A stretch of DNA of 64,000 nt from Prorocentrum cordatum (Eukaryota; Sar; Dinophyceae; Prorocentrales; Prorocentraceae), in contig CAUYUJ010014593.1 in the NCBI GenBank assembly GCA_963575745.1, positions 525,008 to 589,007 on the forward strand, read 5' to 3'. The notes below the pieces were generated by a model. That model was given only the letters and a program-made list of their open reading frames with translations, did not search any database and was not told the DNA's origin. Below are positions 42,401 through 52,580 of this stretch, piece after piece (the stretch's first letter is position 1; each line of letters starts with the position of its first letter). The position numbers and the translations under genes were made by a program.

Positions 42401-45400
42401 TTGGAGTAAGACACATCGGAGTGCGCACAGCTGGGGCTCGGGGGTGGGCCGCAGTTCATCGGCATCTGCTTTCTGTTTGGCGCCGAATAACGAGATTGAT
42501 GTGGCTCACGGGAAGAAAACGCTCACGCTGCTGGTCGACATTTGGAAATGTTTCGAGCTTATCGACCCCAGCGTCCTGCTGCGAGAGGCCGCAGTAGTCG
42601 GTTACCCGTTGCGGATGGCCTGGATGCTCATTCAGGCTTATCGGCAGCCACGCGCTCTGCGGGCGCACGGCAGCGAGTCGAAGTTCTTTGTTTCCGGGCA
42701 GGGCATCGTGGCAGGATGCTCACATGCGACGACAGTACTGGAGATCCTCCTCTATAGGGCCATGTGTAGGCTCTCGGCGATTTGCCCCAACGTGACGCCT
42801 CGCCAGCTGGTGGACGACACTTCGCTGAGATGGAGCGGTGCTGAGGCGCAGTGTGCAGAGGAGGTGGCCCTGGCAGCCGACGAAGCACAGGAGGCGCTCA
42901 CCGACCTTCGATTGCCAGTGCAGGTGAAGAAGCTGGGATATGTCGCCTCGGACGCGGCCACGGAGCGCGCTGTACTGCGGATCACTAAGCAGCGCCACAT
43001 AGCACGCCAGCGCTGGATGCGTAACCTGGGGCACGAGCTCACGACGGTGCGGCCGTTACGGCTGCAGGAGCAGGCGCGGATGTTCGCGCTGCGCACTCGT
43101 GTACGACGGTCCCATATCCTCAAACGTGCTGTGGGGGGTCGACGGATGGCGCGGATCCAGAGCACGGGCCTCGCACCCTCTGTGCTTCGCGGTGCGGCTG
43201 TCATGGGCGTGGCTGAGCATGTTCTGAAGCCCGTGCGCACGCTTGCAGGTGCCTTAGCAGGCGTGAAGACGGCGGCATCGTTGACGACAGGCTTGGTGAT
43301 GCAGCGTAACCCTCGATATGATCCCATCTTTGCTGCCACTTTGGAGCTGCCCTACCTCTACGCGTCGTGGCTGTGGGAGGCGAAGGTCTCCATCACGCAG
43401 CTCCAGCACGCTTGGGAGGTGACGGTGCCTCGCATGCAGAAGGCCGAGGCATGGTCCAGAGTCACGGGTCCACTCTCGGCACTGTGGATGACGCTTAGAC
43501 GAGTTGGCTGGTCTATGCGATCGGCACATGAAGTTGTCACCGACGAGAACGTGTATTTCTCTCTTCTGGCGGTGGCACCTCGCGATTTCCGAGACCTACT
43601 GGAAGCTGGAGTGCAACGGTGGCAGATGCGGCGAACACAGCAGCATCTCCCAGGCTACGATGGCGAGGTCCTCTGGTATCGGGCAGTCCGTGCGTGCATC
43701 CGTGGGCCTCGTGCTGTGCGAGACTCGGCGGAGCTGGGAGCTCTGCAGTGCCTGTGGACAGGCGCCATGTGGCCACGAGAGAGAAAGTTCTGCCATGGCT
43801 TTGTTTCGTCGCCTAATTGTCTCGCTTGCTCGGCCATGAGACCCGAGACCCTCGGGCATCGTTGGCTCGACTGCCCCGCGCTGCTTGAAGGCACCGAGGC
43901 GGGCCCGTTGGACGAGGATACGCGCGAGCACAAGCGTAGGGTCGCTACGCGGGAGCTGATGCGCAAGGAAGTGCTTGAGTCCGCGGATCCCACTTTCTTT
44001 GATTCGGCCCAGCACGCTTTCGCGATGCCGCTGGTCCCACCTAGCTCTGAGAGGCCCGACCGAACTCCTGAGCAAATTTTTGAATGGGGTGATCCTGAGG
44101 TTCCCTGGGAAGGCACGGTCTACACGGATGAGGCTGGCCAGGATATGCAAGTTCCCGAGGTTGCGCGGTGTGCCTGGGCGATAGTCCAGCTGGATTCCCA
44201 GGGCCGCCCGTCCAAGGCCAGGTTTGGAAGCCTCCCAGGGATCCTGTCGGTGCCCAGAGCTGCCAGGTATGCAGGATACCAGGCCATCCTCGCTTCGCGG
44301 TGTGTAACTAGAATCGTAAGTGATCACCTTTCCCTGGTCCAAGAGGGCGAGCGCTGGAGCGAGAGCGAGGTTTCGGCCGCCGCTCGCCACGCTGAGATTT
44401 GGCGAGCCATAAGAGCCACGGTGGAGCGGCAGGCCCGACCCCCGCCCCGTTTTGCCTGGACCCCGTCTCACAACACGGCCGAAGAGGCGCTTAGTCGGGG
44501 GGTGGGGGTGATGGCCTGGCTGGGGAACGCGTGGGCGGATTTCTTTGCCACTGTGTCTTTGCATGTTGTCACGATCAGCCCGAATTTCGGTAACGGCATG
44601 GAGCTGCGCCTCGCTGAAGCTGTCAATCGTGCCAGGTTTGTAGCTTGGGCTGGCAAGCGAGTGCTGAGCTCAGGGCGGTGGGATGGCCCCAAGGACGAGC
44701 CCCGTGCACGCAAGCCCCCGCTAAAGCCGCCCAGCCTTGCCATTGTTTCCCATGATCTGGCGCCCGATGGAAAGGGTTTCAGGTGCAGGAATTGTAGTAG
44801 AGCAGGGTTTTCGGAAGAGACGATCCGCGGTATGTTGACCCTCCCCTGTCGGCCTTCCACCCTGCTCCGGGTTCGAGCCGCGGCCCTTTTGGCGGTGCGC
44901 AGCCCATCCAGAGCCGAGGAGAACACTGCTCCCCCCTCGTCTCAGACAGCCCTTGCCCTGGGTCTGGCGGCCGCGGCAGCGTGTGCTGCGACCGCGCGTC
45001 GCGACGACTCCTGCGCGTCGCGGGGAAGGCCTGAGCAAGGGCGTGAAGATAGCAGGTCTCCCCGACGTGAGGGCCGTGCCGCCCCTGCTGCGCGCTCAAC
45101 CACGGCGAGAGATGGAGGCGGCGGGGGCCCGTCGTTGTCGTCGTCGGAGAGGCGGAGGATGGATTCGACCGAGGAGCGGCTAGCCGCTTGCACGGCTCGC
45201 CTCCTCAGAGCTGCAGAAGGCACACCTGCTACTCTTGTTTCCGTCGCCTCGCCTCCCACTCCCGCGCCACCCACGGGAGGATTGCTGGAGGCCCCCCTGG
45301 AAGAGCAGGATGCGGGTGTGTTGCGCGAGGGCGACTCGACGCGCGAGGAGGCTAGGAGGGCGGGGATTCGTGCGATGCGTACTCGTGCGATGCGCCCTGC

Positions 45401-45788
45401 CGCTGGCCCCTCGCCTGCGGCGGCGCCTGGAGCGGCGCAGCCTGCGGCTGCCGCCCCCGCTGCCCTGCAGAGGCAGGGCCAGGGCTCCCGAGCTGCCGCC
45501 GCTGCTGCTATCGCCGTGGGGGCGGGCGGGCGCGGGGGGCGCGAGGAGGAGGTCTCGAGTGTGCTTGGGCACGAGATCATCCTGCGCCCGCCTTTCACGG
45601 TCTGTCAGCGATGTGGAGCGTATGCCAAGCGGCAAGGGCGGCTTTGGGGGGCCCCTTGCCTTGGCGCCCTCCCCGCCCCTGCGCTGCGTGCAAACCCCGC
45701 GGAGCGGGAACGGGCCAAGCGCCGCGACCGCCTGGTGGCGAAGCTCCACCCTGTGACGGGAGCCCCCCTCGCTACTGGACGGGGTTAG
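39495..45788 (+). pseudogene. Element 2 ORF2: repeats, EEP endonuclease, RT, RNase H; two in-frame TGAs
   Basis: A single frame of 2,097 codons from ATG 39495, which lies 10 nt after the ORF1 stop in the +1 frame, interrupted only by TGA at 40719-40721 and 41208-41210. Order: 36-residue repeats (about 46-340); EEP endonuclease (about 356-570) with IVTVNAN, AQETHA, LIAGGYNM where GDxN is usual, and RVLDYFIL; RT with LLVDIWKCFE (motif A, Asp 1015), SGQGIVAGCS (motif B) and QLVDDTS (motif C, Asp 1107-1108); connector with VTGPLSALWMTLRRVGW; RNase H with YTDEAG (Asp 1545), RIVSDHLS and GNAWADFF (Asp 1682); zinc knuckles CRNC and CQRC...C (from 2037). The RNase H Glu position is not conserved. The EEP Asp change and the TGAs suggest an inactive but recent copy. 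Confidence 0.88.
39633..40440 (+). repeat. Coding 108-bp tandem repeat at the N-terminus of element 2 ORF2
   Basis: Units begin at 39633, 39741, 39849, 39957, 40065, 40173 and 40281 (exactly 108 bp apart), then a shortened unit leads to 40359. Each encodes 36 residues like EAHRGGVADALAHGVAAGGL followed by VRCCDARPVALP. It keeps frame with the EEP domain. Long minus-strand frames over this region are shadows of the in-frame repeat. Confidence 0.92.
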
Positions 45789-46045
45789 GCCCCTGGTCCT
45801 CAGGTCTTTGGCGTGGCCTGCTGGCTGTGCCTGCTTCTTTGGTGCGGTCTGGCGACCGCCTCTGTGATCTGGCCCCCTTTTGGGTCTCTTGAGTTGCCCT
45901 GCAGGCTCGGCCTGCCCTTGCGCGCGGTCTGGGGACCGTGTACTGTGCTTTTGGAGCCTGGAGAGGCCCCAAGTGCCATCGGCCCTAGTGGCCCGTCACA
46001 AGTACAGGGCCGTGTTCGACCACGGACGCGGTCTCCTTGACGAGC

Positions 46046-46046
<1 letters not shown>
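45789..46046 (+). other. 3' region of element 2
   Basis: GC-rich non-coding sequence between the ORF2 stop and the (AC)n junction. There is no A-tract and no similarity that I can see to the 3' ends of elements 1 or 5. Confidence 0.55.

Positions 46047-46094
<48 letters not shown>
46047..46094 (+). repeat. (AC)n microsatellite at the 3' edge of element 2
   Basis: Twenty-four uninterrupted AC units starting exactly at the end of element 2. It matches the 5' flanking repeat type. Confidence 0.95.
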
Positions 46095-46097
<3 letters not shown>

Positions 46098-46402
46098 GAA
46101 AATTACGCCTGAGTGAGCTGGCGCGGCCAGCCCTGCCGGCGGGGGCTGAGGCGGCCGCTGAGCCGGGGTTCCCGCTGAGGCGGGGCCCAGCGCGGGCACT
46201 GCAAGTCGAACGTCACGAAGCCAACGAGGTGCGCGAAACGCAACGCCGGCGGGCCGCGCGCCGCCAAGCGGGCGCGCGGAAGGTGCGGCAAGTAAAGGTG
46301 CATCAGGGGCGGAGTGCATCCAGCAAAATGATGGGCCAACGTGGGGTGGCGGGCGGCAAGACCAGGCCCAGGTTCAATTGCCAGCACTATCGCCAGCACC
46401 AC
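46095..46402. other. No recognised gene
   Basis: GC-rich sequence between the (AC)n tract and the AT-rich island. Confidence 0.35.
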
Positions 46403-46650
46403 CCATATTTTTATTATTATGATTATTAGTACCTATTATTATTCTTATTTTTATGTATATTAATATTATTATTATTATGATTATTATTATTGTTAGTATT
46501 ATTATTATTTTTAGTAGTATTATTATTACCACTACTACTGGTATTTTGATTTGTATTATTAGTATTATGATTACGATTCGTATTATGCTTACTATTAGTA
46601 TCATTATGATGTGTATTGGTATCCGTCGTATTATTCTTGGCATTATGTTA
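46403..46650 (+). repeat. AT-rich ATT/TTA island
   Basis: About 250 bp of irregular ATT, TTATTATTA and GTATTATT words, sharply different from the GC-rich surroundings. Poly-Ile frames here are artefacts. Confidence 0.85.
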
Positions 46651-46766
46651 TTTTTCCTCTTCTCCCCCTTCTCGTCCCGTTTGTCATCCTTCTCTTCGCA
46701 TTCGTTTGCGCAGTGACGATGGCTGGTCCCGAAGCGCACAACTGCAAGCGCGTGCGCAGCCTGGTC

Positions 46767-46980
46767 GAGGAGGGGGAGGAGGAACAGGAGGAGGAGAAGG
46801 AGGAGGAGGAGGAGGAGGGCGGAGCAGGAGAATGAGAAGGAGGATGAGAAGGAGGATACGGAAGAGGAGGAGGAGAAGAAGGAAGGAGGAGGAACAGGAG
46901 GAGAAAAAGAAAGTGAACGAGGATAAGTGACGAGTGATGAGGGAGGAGGAGAAGGAGAAGGAGGAGGAGGAAGAGGTAAT
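46767..46980 (+). repeat. Imperfect (GGA)n/(GAA)n purine tract
   Basis: GGAGGA, GAGAAGGAGG and GAAAAAGAAAG blocks over about 210 bp. Confidence 0.8.
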
Positions 46981-47753
46981 TTTGAGTGCGCGGATTTCGC
47001 GAAGAATGCCCTCAGGGACCCTCGGAGGTACGAGTAGGTTTTCGAGTTCTGGGAGGTCCCCAGAGGATGTGTCAACTCGATAGCACTACCGAACGTGCGT
47101 ACGCACGCTGTGCTCTTTAACGACGACTCTTGGCACGGACGCAACCTTGAAGGGTATTTTGTGACATTCGCACCCTGCCGTTGCAGAGCCACGCTTGCAT
47201 ACTTGTGCGTGTCGGAAGCTGTTGGGATATTGGTTGTGGGGTGGAAAAAATGGAAACACCCAACAGTGGCGAAACGTCTGTGCTTGCCGATGGGCCCACC
47301 AAAGAATGTTCGAATAACTGGCTCGTGGTTCGCACGATCTGTTTATATAACATTTTTGGCTAAGGCCGTCTTGGTTTAACCGATCGGTGCATGTTATGCG
47401 AATCTTGTTGCGTTTTTTTTAACATCCGTTTGTTCTAAGAACATGTCGTGGCAGGCCTGACGGAATACAGGGGCGATCGGTCCTTGCTCAAAGCCAGAGA
47501 TGAGGCGGGGCGGATGGAGGGAAAGACGGAGGAGAGGGGCGGAGCCCTTGCCTCGCCGCGCACGTGGCCAGCCGGCTCGTGACTGGGAGCGGGCAGCTCG
47601 TGCGCAGCCGCCCTTCCTCGCAATCCGCCCCCCCTGCCCCGCGCCCTTCCCCATCCGCCCTTCCCTGCCCTTCGCCCCATCTCCCCTGCAAACACCTCAG
47701 CCATCTCCCTCTATCACTTCATTACCCTCCCTCTCGATATCTCGCTCTCTTGG
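46981..47753. other. No recognised gene
   Basis: Moderate-GC stretch with open frames up to 94 codons. A T8 run is at 47412-47420. No domain recognised. Confidence 0.35.
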
Positions 47754-47855
47754 CTGGTCTCTCTTTCTCTCTCTCTCTCTCGCTCTCTCGCTTTCTCGCT
47801 CTCTCGCTCGCTCTCTCTGGCGCTCTCTGTCTCCCTCTCGCTCTTTCTTTCTTTT
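47754..47855 (+). repeat. (CT)n microsatellite with CG interruptions
   Basis: CTCTCTCT with regular CTCG and TTCT steps over about 100 bp. Confidence 0.88.
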
Positions 47856-48151
47856 TCCTCGCCCATGCCAAGGCCACCAGCAAGGGGCGCGAAAATGATC
47901 GCGCGTCTCGCGACGCTGTCCCGGGCCCGAGAGGTGGTCTTCTCCAGGGAGGCCGCGCAGGATTGCGGGCACAGCCGGCCAGAACCTCGAGGGGAGTCCG
48001 GCCGTGGCGGCGAGGAGCTCCCCCCTTTCTCGGCCCCCAAAGGAGGCACCAGGCAGGACGGCCAGCGATCCGACTCGGTGCGGCTTGATGTGCCGGCTGG
48101 GGCGGCGGTTCCCATGCGATTCGATTCGGCCCGTCTCATCATCGCGCCGAA

Positions 48152-48245
48152 CGAAAGGGGAGGGGGATAGGGAAAGGGGGGGGGGTACGAACTTTGCTAC
48201 ATGAGCTGATTCTCCCCCCCCCCCCTTTTGCTATCCCCCCCTTTC
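48152..48245. repeat. G-rich/C-rich inverted repeat (hairpin)
   Basis: The left arm CGAAAGGGG, GGGGGATAG then a G12 run; the right arm a C12 run, TTTTGCTATCCCCCCC, TTTCG. Arms are about 33 bp around a 27-bp loop. Confidence 0.75.
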
Positions 48246-49116
48246 GCCCTGCCCGACATCAGCATCGGCCAGGAGGTCAGCCGGGACGATTCGCTGGTGA
48301 TCCGATCCGTTTGATCCGATCCGGTGTCGCGATTCCATCTACAGTCGGCCCAGATTAGTAGGTCGACCCTGCCAAATCAAGGGTGCCCTTGTGTGCTGTG
48401 TCTCGCTACCCATGCTTCCTGCATTCCTGTGGCAATCAAGCCCTCGGAAGGGTCTTGTGTCCTCTCGCGTGTCCTTTCCAGTCAAGTCCGACTGTAGCGC
48501 AGGTTCGCCAGGATGGCCAGGACGCCTGGCAGCTCTCGGTCCCTCTCCCCGACCCCTCCGGACGGCAGCCCCGCCTGGTCTGCTGGGAGCGTGGCCTCTG
48601 GCGCGCACCGCTCGCCGAGACCTCTCGTCGAGCCGCCGTGTGGATCCCGGAGGCCCTCCACCAGCAGTTGCCCCTTTGCGCTCCTCCCAGGGGGGTGCGT
48701 GGAGACGGCGGGTGCATCAGGGAGCGATGGCAGCTCGAGGCTCACACCCCCCTCCTCCCAGCATGCCTGCGAAGAAGGAATCGCATCACCATGGGAAGAG
48801 CTCAGTGGCAACAGTGACACAAAAACCTTTGCGTTCCCCGCGACGTGCACCTTCCGCACCGTACTCGCCGAAGGTGCCGCCGCGATGCGGCCGCGGCAGT
48901 GCGGCACTTGCCGCGCGGAAGGTGCGGAATGCGCAGGGCGGGGGACAAACAACGTCTCCCCCCCCCGGGCTCGGAGATCTTCAGGACCAGCATTAGCCCA
49001 AGCGTGTGTTTACCCAGCTCGGCTGCTCCGGCAGCGTGCAGCCTGTGACCGCCCTCGTTGTGCTGCCTGCGTCGAGTATCGAAGGGGCTCGGTGGACAAA
49101 GCACACGCTGGCCCCA
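48246..49116. other. No recognised gene; GATCCGATCCG words at 48297-48328
   Basis: Overlapping open frames up to 260 codons (48513-49295 plus) show no domain and cross a repeat, so I do not call a gene. 48297-48328 belongs to the GATCCGATT word family. Confidence 0.35.
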
Positions 49117-49262
49117 ACTGTTTCGCGTCGGCGGCTAGGCAGGGGACGCCTGCGCTAGCGAAATGCGCTGACCCAAACGGGGGCGCCGTTGTAACGTTTC
49201 GGCGAAGTGGCCGGCAGGCAAAAGCGGGAAGATGGGACAGGACGGGTGGCCGCAGAGGGGGG
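49117..49262 (+). repeat. Dispersed repeat family H, copy 2
   Basis: Matches 37534-37672 in order: TTTCGCGTCGGCGGCTAGGC, CTGCGCTAGCG, AAACGGGGGC, GTGGCCGGCAGGC and GGTGGCCGCAG. Confidence 0.7.
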
Positions 49263-49410
49263 GGGGTCCGGCGGCGGCCAAGAGGGGGGCGATGAGTATA
49301 GGGGGGGGAGTGGACCTCATGGCGTGGGCATACTATCTCCTCAGATGTCCTCGGGCCCTGACCTGCACACCCCCCTCTTGGACACCCCCCTCTTGAGCGG
49401 CCCCGAGGGG
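49263..49410. repeat. Foldback element family E, copy 2
   Basis: GCGGCCAAGAGGGGGGCGAT and GGGGGGGGAGTGGACCTCA are mirrored by CACCCCCCTCTTGGACAC and CCCCCCTCTTGAGCGGCC. Similar to 23575-23790. Confidence 0.6.
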
Positions 49411-49918
49411 GGGGGCGGAGGCGAGGGCCACTCGGGCCGGACGGGTCACAGCCCCGAGTGGCCGGCGCGGCCAGCCCTGCGGGCGGGGGCTGCAGCAGCA
49501 GGCGGGGCCGCATGCCGGTGCGCCCCGCTGCTCTCGGGCCGGCTCCGCGTCGGCCGCGCCGCCGCGCTCTCTCGCCGGAGGCCGTGCGGGACGGCCTCGC
49601 CCGGGTCGGCGCCGTCGAGGCCGGCCTGCCGCGCGAGGTCGGGAGGCTCGAGGAGCCGCGGCGGCAGCCTGGAGCCTTCGGCTCCCAGCAGAAGAGCCCA
49701 CAACGCTGCAAGACACCCCCGCCTGTGAGCACCGAGCAGGACTCGGACTTCTCAGCGGCGGTCGGTTCTTACAGGTGGGGGTGCGGGGGGAGTTCCCCGG
49801 ACCCGTGGAACAACTATGGCCACAACTCACCGGTAAGAACGGACCGCGGTTCCAGACTCGGGATCGGGGGGGGTCGGTGTGGGGGTGTCTTGCGTTGTCC
49901 GCAGGAGATGACAGAGAT
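49411..49918. other. No recognised gene
   Basis: Very GC-rich with several overlapping open frames. A G8 to G10 run occurs near 49408-49417. Confidence 0.35.
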
Positions 49919-50131
49919 GCACCGACATGAATTGTCGGAACTCCGCGCGGATTACTTGAATCTGCGCTGGGCCACCCTGGCGCCGCCCCTGGCGCCGCCC
50001 CTGGCGCCGCCCCTGGCGCCGCCCCTGGCGCCGCCCCTGACGCCGCCCCTGACGCGCTCCGCGCGCCAGGGAGGTGGGCCCAGCGTGAATCTAAGAAGTC
50101 CACGCGGACCTCCAACACTTCGTGTCGATGC
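49919..50131. repeat. Foldback element family A, copy 3, with expanded 12-bp loop repeat
   Basis: Arms GCACCGACATGAATTGTCGG, ACTCCGCGCGG on the left and CCACGCGGACCTCC, AACACTTCGTGTCGATGC on the right. The loop holds about seven tandem CTGGCGCCGCCC units (49977-50055), absent from the other two copies. Confidence 0.8.
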
Positions 50132-50152
50132 TTCCCTTGTCCCTCTACACAT

Positions 50153-50324
50153 CGGGTCCGAGTGGACAGGGTCAGAGGATCGCGTCACATCGCCGACGCA
50201 TCGCCGATGCGGCTCGAAGTGGAGCCGGGTATGCGCCGCGCCGACGGCTCCGATGCATCGCCGACGTTGCCGACGCATCGACGCTCCATCGGGGCGATCC
50301 TCCGGCCCCACTGGCTCGGGCCCC
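50153..50324. repeat. Foldback family D, copy 2, with both terminal arms
   Basis: The left arm GGGTCCGAGTGGACAGGGTC, AGAGGATCGC pairs with the right arm GCGATCCTCCGGCCCCACTG, GCTCGGGCCC. Inside, ATCGCCGACGCATCGCCGAT words recur, as in 33597-33775. Confidence 0.72.
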
Positions 50325-50924
50325 TCTTGGGAGGCCTCTGCCGGCGGGCAGGCGGGGGGGGCGTCCCAGACATGCTCGCGTCGTTGAAGAAGCACAGCGA
50401 GGAGGAGGGCCCTCTTGGGAGCCCCGGGGGGCCTCTTGAGGCCATCCTGGAGGCGATCGATCACAGGAGGGAGGGTCCTGCCCGCATGGCGGACCAATCT
50501 CATCCGACTGGTACCAATTACAACCGACCTGGTCACCAAAAAAAGCGGGTATCAATTACGGCCAGCCATCTTGAGCCGACAACAGGCTTCAATGTGTACA
50601 CCATCTGACGATGGAGACATCATACGGACGTATTAATATTGCACATTCATTCTGGGAGTCAACATGAATGCCCTGGTTGGAATGTGAACTAGTTTACGTT
50701 TTGACATCTGGGAGCTGTGTTGGACTGCAACAGCAGCTATATGCAACACATACACCTCAAGATAACAGCATACATACAACACAGCAACATATATTCACAA
50801 CACGCACACATCTTTAACAACACTTATTCAAAGCCCGACTCTTCATCCTCCTTGTCATCGTCCGTTCCTCCCCTTCTCCTTTCCTGCCTCCTGCCTCCTC
50901 CCTCCTCTCCCTCCTCTTCCTTCT
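50325..50924. other. No recognised gene; CCTCTTGGGG patch at 50405-50460
   Basis: 50570-50850 is unusually AT-rich for the window. No RNA or protein gene recognised. Confidence 0.35.
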
Positions 50925-51012
50925 CATCTTCCTCGTGCCGCATTCCTCCTCTTTTTCTTCTTCTCCTCCTCCTCCTCCTCCTCCTCCTCCTCCTCCTCCT
51001 CCTCCTCCTCGT
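50925..51012 (+). repeat. (CCT)n microsatellite
   Basis: TCTTCTTCT grading into pure CCT over about 60 bp. Confidence 0.9.
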
Positions 51013-51115
51013 CATCACTCTATGTTTCCTCATCCGCTTCCTCCTCCTCATCGAGGTCGAGCATGGCTCCAGGTAGCCCCTGACAGGCCTCCAAGATAGT
51101 TTCCTGCGGTGTACT

Positions 51116-51440
51116 CTGACACCGAATGGTGTCAAGCCAAAGGTCTTGAGAGCCACGCCGAGAAAAGAAAGTCCGCTTCCCCGAGAGGGGGTAGAAGGGT
51201 GGCGAAATCATGTATCATTAAAGTCAGGTCCAGGGCGGCTGTCGGCAGGCAAGCTTGAGCCCGATCAACGGCAGATCGGAGTATCAGGTTGCTACCTGGG
51301 CTGCAACAGACAAAAACCTTCATCGCAAAAACGTGCGTCGCACACACATGTTGATGACGTTTTTTCGTCGGGGGAGTATTATGATACCGAATGGTCCCAA
51401 GCCAAGGGTCTCGAGAGCCATGCAGAGAAATGAACTCCCA
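51116..51440. repeat. 70-bp direct repeats about 257 bp apart
   Basis: 51119-51185 and 51376-51440 share ACCGAATGGT, CAAGCCAA, GGTCT, GAGAGCCA and GAGAAA blocks. Confidence 0.65.
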
Positions 51441-51899
51441 AACCTTTCGCATAGTCGAAGTTCACAGCGTAGTGGTACACCGGGAGCGGGAAGGCGTCAA
51501 GTTGGATGTAGTAGGAGGACCCAGGAGACACACATCCGAGAAAACCCCAGCGCGATAGATTCACAGGTTCAGTCATAGTTTGGCCAGAAACTTAGTAAGA
51601 CGGTGAGGATGCTTCGCAGCATGAGATGTCATGGTCTTGCCCTCGAGAACGACACGTTGGTGGCCCTCTCCAGATGAGCAAAAGCCGTGTTTTCCATGAG
51701 ACCTCAACTTCTTTGGGCACGTGATTGCCGAGACTCCCAACTCCAGTAGACGCCCGAGGACCAGCCGAGCGGTCTTTTTCCAGCGGGAGCCGAAGGCGCA
51801 CCGATGCAGGTCCAGCACGTCTGCAAAGGGCAACATTGGATCGATGACATTGTTCTGACGCAACATATGCGAATCGGTTGGATTCTCCATGGCAAAAGT
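51441..51899. other. No recognised gene
   Basis: Moderate GC with open frames up to 142 codons on the minus strand. No domain recognised. Confidence 0.35.
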
Positions 51900-52103
51900 C
51901 GGGGGAGCGTAAGACCCGGGTTTGCCGGGACTCGGGTTCGCCATCGTTTTTTGACGTTCGCGACTCGGATTTTGACGAGGAGGAGTTTCGTGGGATGTCT
52001 GCAGCGGGAGGCCTCGTCAAAATGCAGGCTCGGCCTCGTCATTTTTTTGACGACCTCGTCGGGGATTTCCGAGTCCCCCGTGCCCGGGTCTTACGTCTCC
52101 CCG
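51900..52103. repeat. TIR element family B, copy 2 (204 bp)
   Basis: The left end CGGGGGAGCGTAAGACCCGG and the right end CCCGGGTCTTACGTCTCCCC are inverted repeats. Internal ATTTTGACGAGG and CCTCGTCAAAAT form a second, inner inverted pair. Same ends as 19994-20200. Confidence 0.8.
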
Positions 52104-52329
52104 AAAAAGGAACACGTCACTGCAGGCACAACTGGATGATGTACACCGACACGGACGAAGCGATTTCGATCTTCGTTCCGCCATCATGGCAACCCAGCTG
52201 GATACCTAGCATTGCGCACAGGATATCGTTTCCGGCGCAAGCATCATCCAAGGATCAGCCCGAGTTTGAAGTGCCTCTGAATTGTTCCGAGATCGAGGGA
52301 ACTACAAACGTCCTGGTCCCGCCTAAGAA

Positions 52330-52580
52330 GAAGGAGGAGGGCGGAGGAGGAGGTGGGAGGATGGGGGAGGTGGAGGACCAGATGGCAACGACGAAGTTCT
52401 CGACCTTTATGCCAGCAGCGTCAGCGTCGGGAGGAAAAGGAGGGAGAGGAGGAGGAGCAGGAGGAGGAGGAGGAGGAGGAGGAGGAGGAGGAAACGGGAG
52501 GACAGGGGGAGGAGAGGGGGGTTCGAGGGGGAGGAGAGTAGGCAGGAGGAGGAACAGCAGCAGCAGCAGGAGGAGGGGTG
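52330..52580 (+). repeat. Imperfect (GGA)n tracts
   Basis: GGA-rich segments at 52330-52370 and 52436-52575 separated by unique sequence. Confidence 0.8.

Larger units (their letters stand above)
38074..46046 (+). mobile_element. Element 2: full-length SL-headed non-LTR retrotransposon
   Basis: An insertion of about 7.97 kb from the SL to the junction with (AC)n at 46047. Order: SL, 174-nt leader, ORF1 (38269-39484), 10-nt spacer, ORF2 (39495-45788), and a 3' region of about 258 nt. (AC)n repeats flank both sides. No poly(A) tail is present. Damage is light: one homopolymer frameshift in ORF1 and two in-frame TGA codons in ORF2. It is the best preserved element in the window and a reference for reading element 1. 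Confidence 0.9.

Noticed and set aside
48513-49295. 260-codon plus frame as a host gene
   Set aside because: It crosses the family H repeat and shows no domain or codon pattern distinct from neighbours.
50560-50580. Possible SL remnant (AGCCATCTTGAGCC)
   Set aside because: Only a short partial match in a different arrangement; no element sequence follows.
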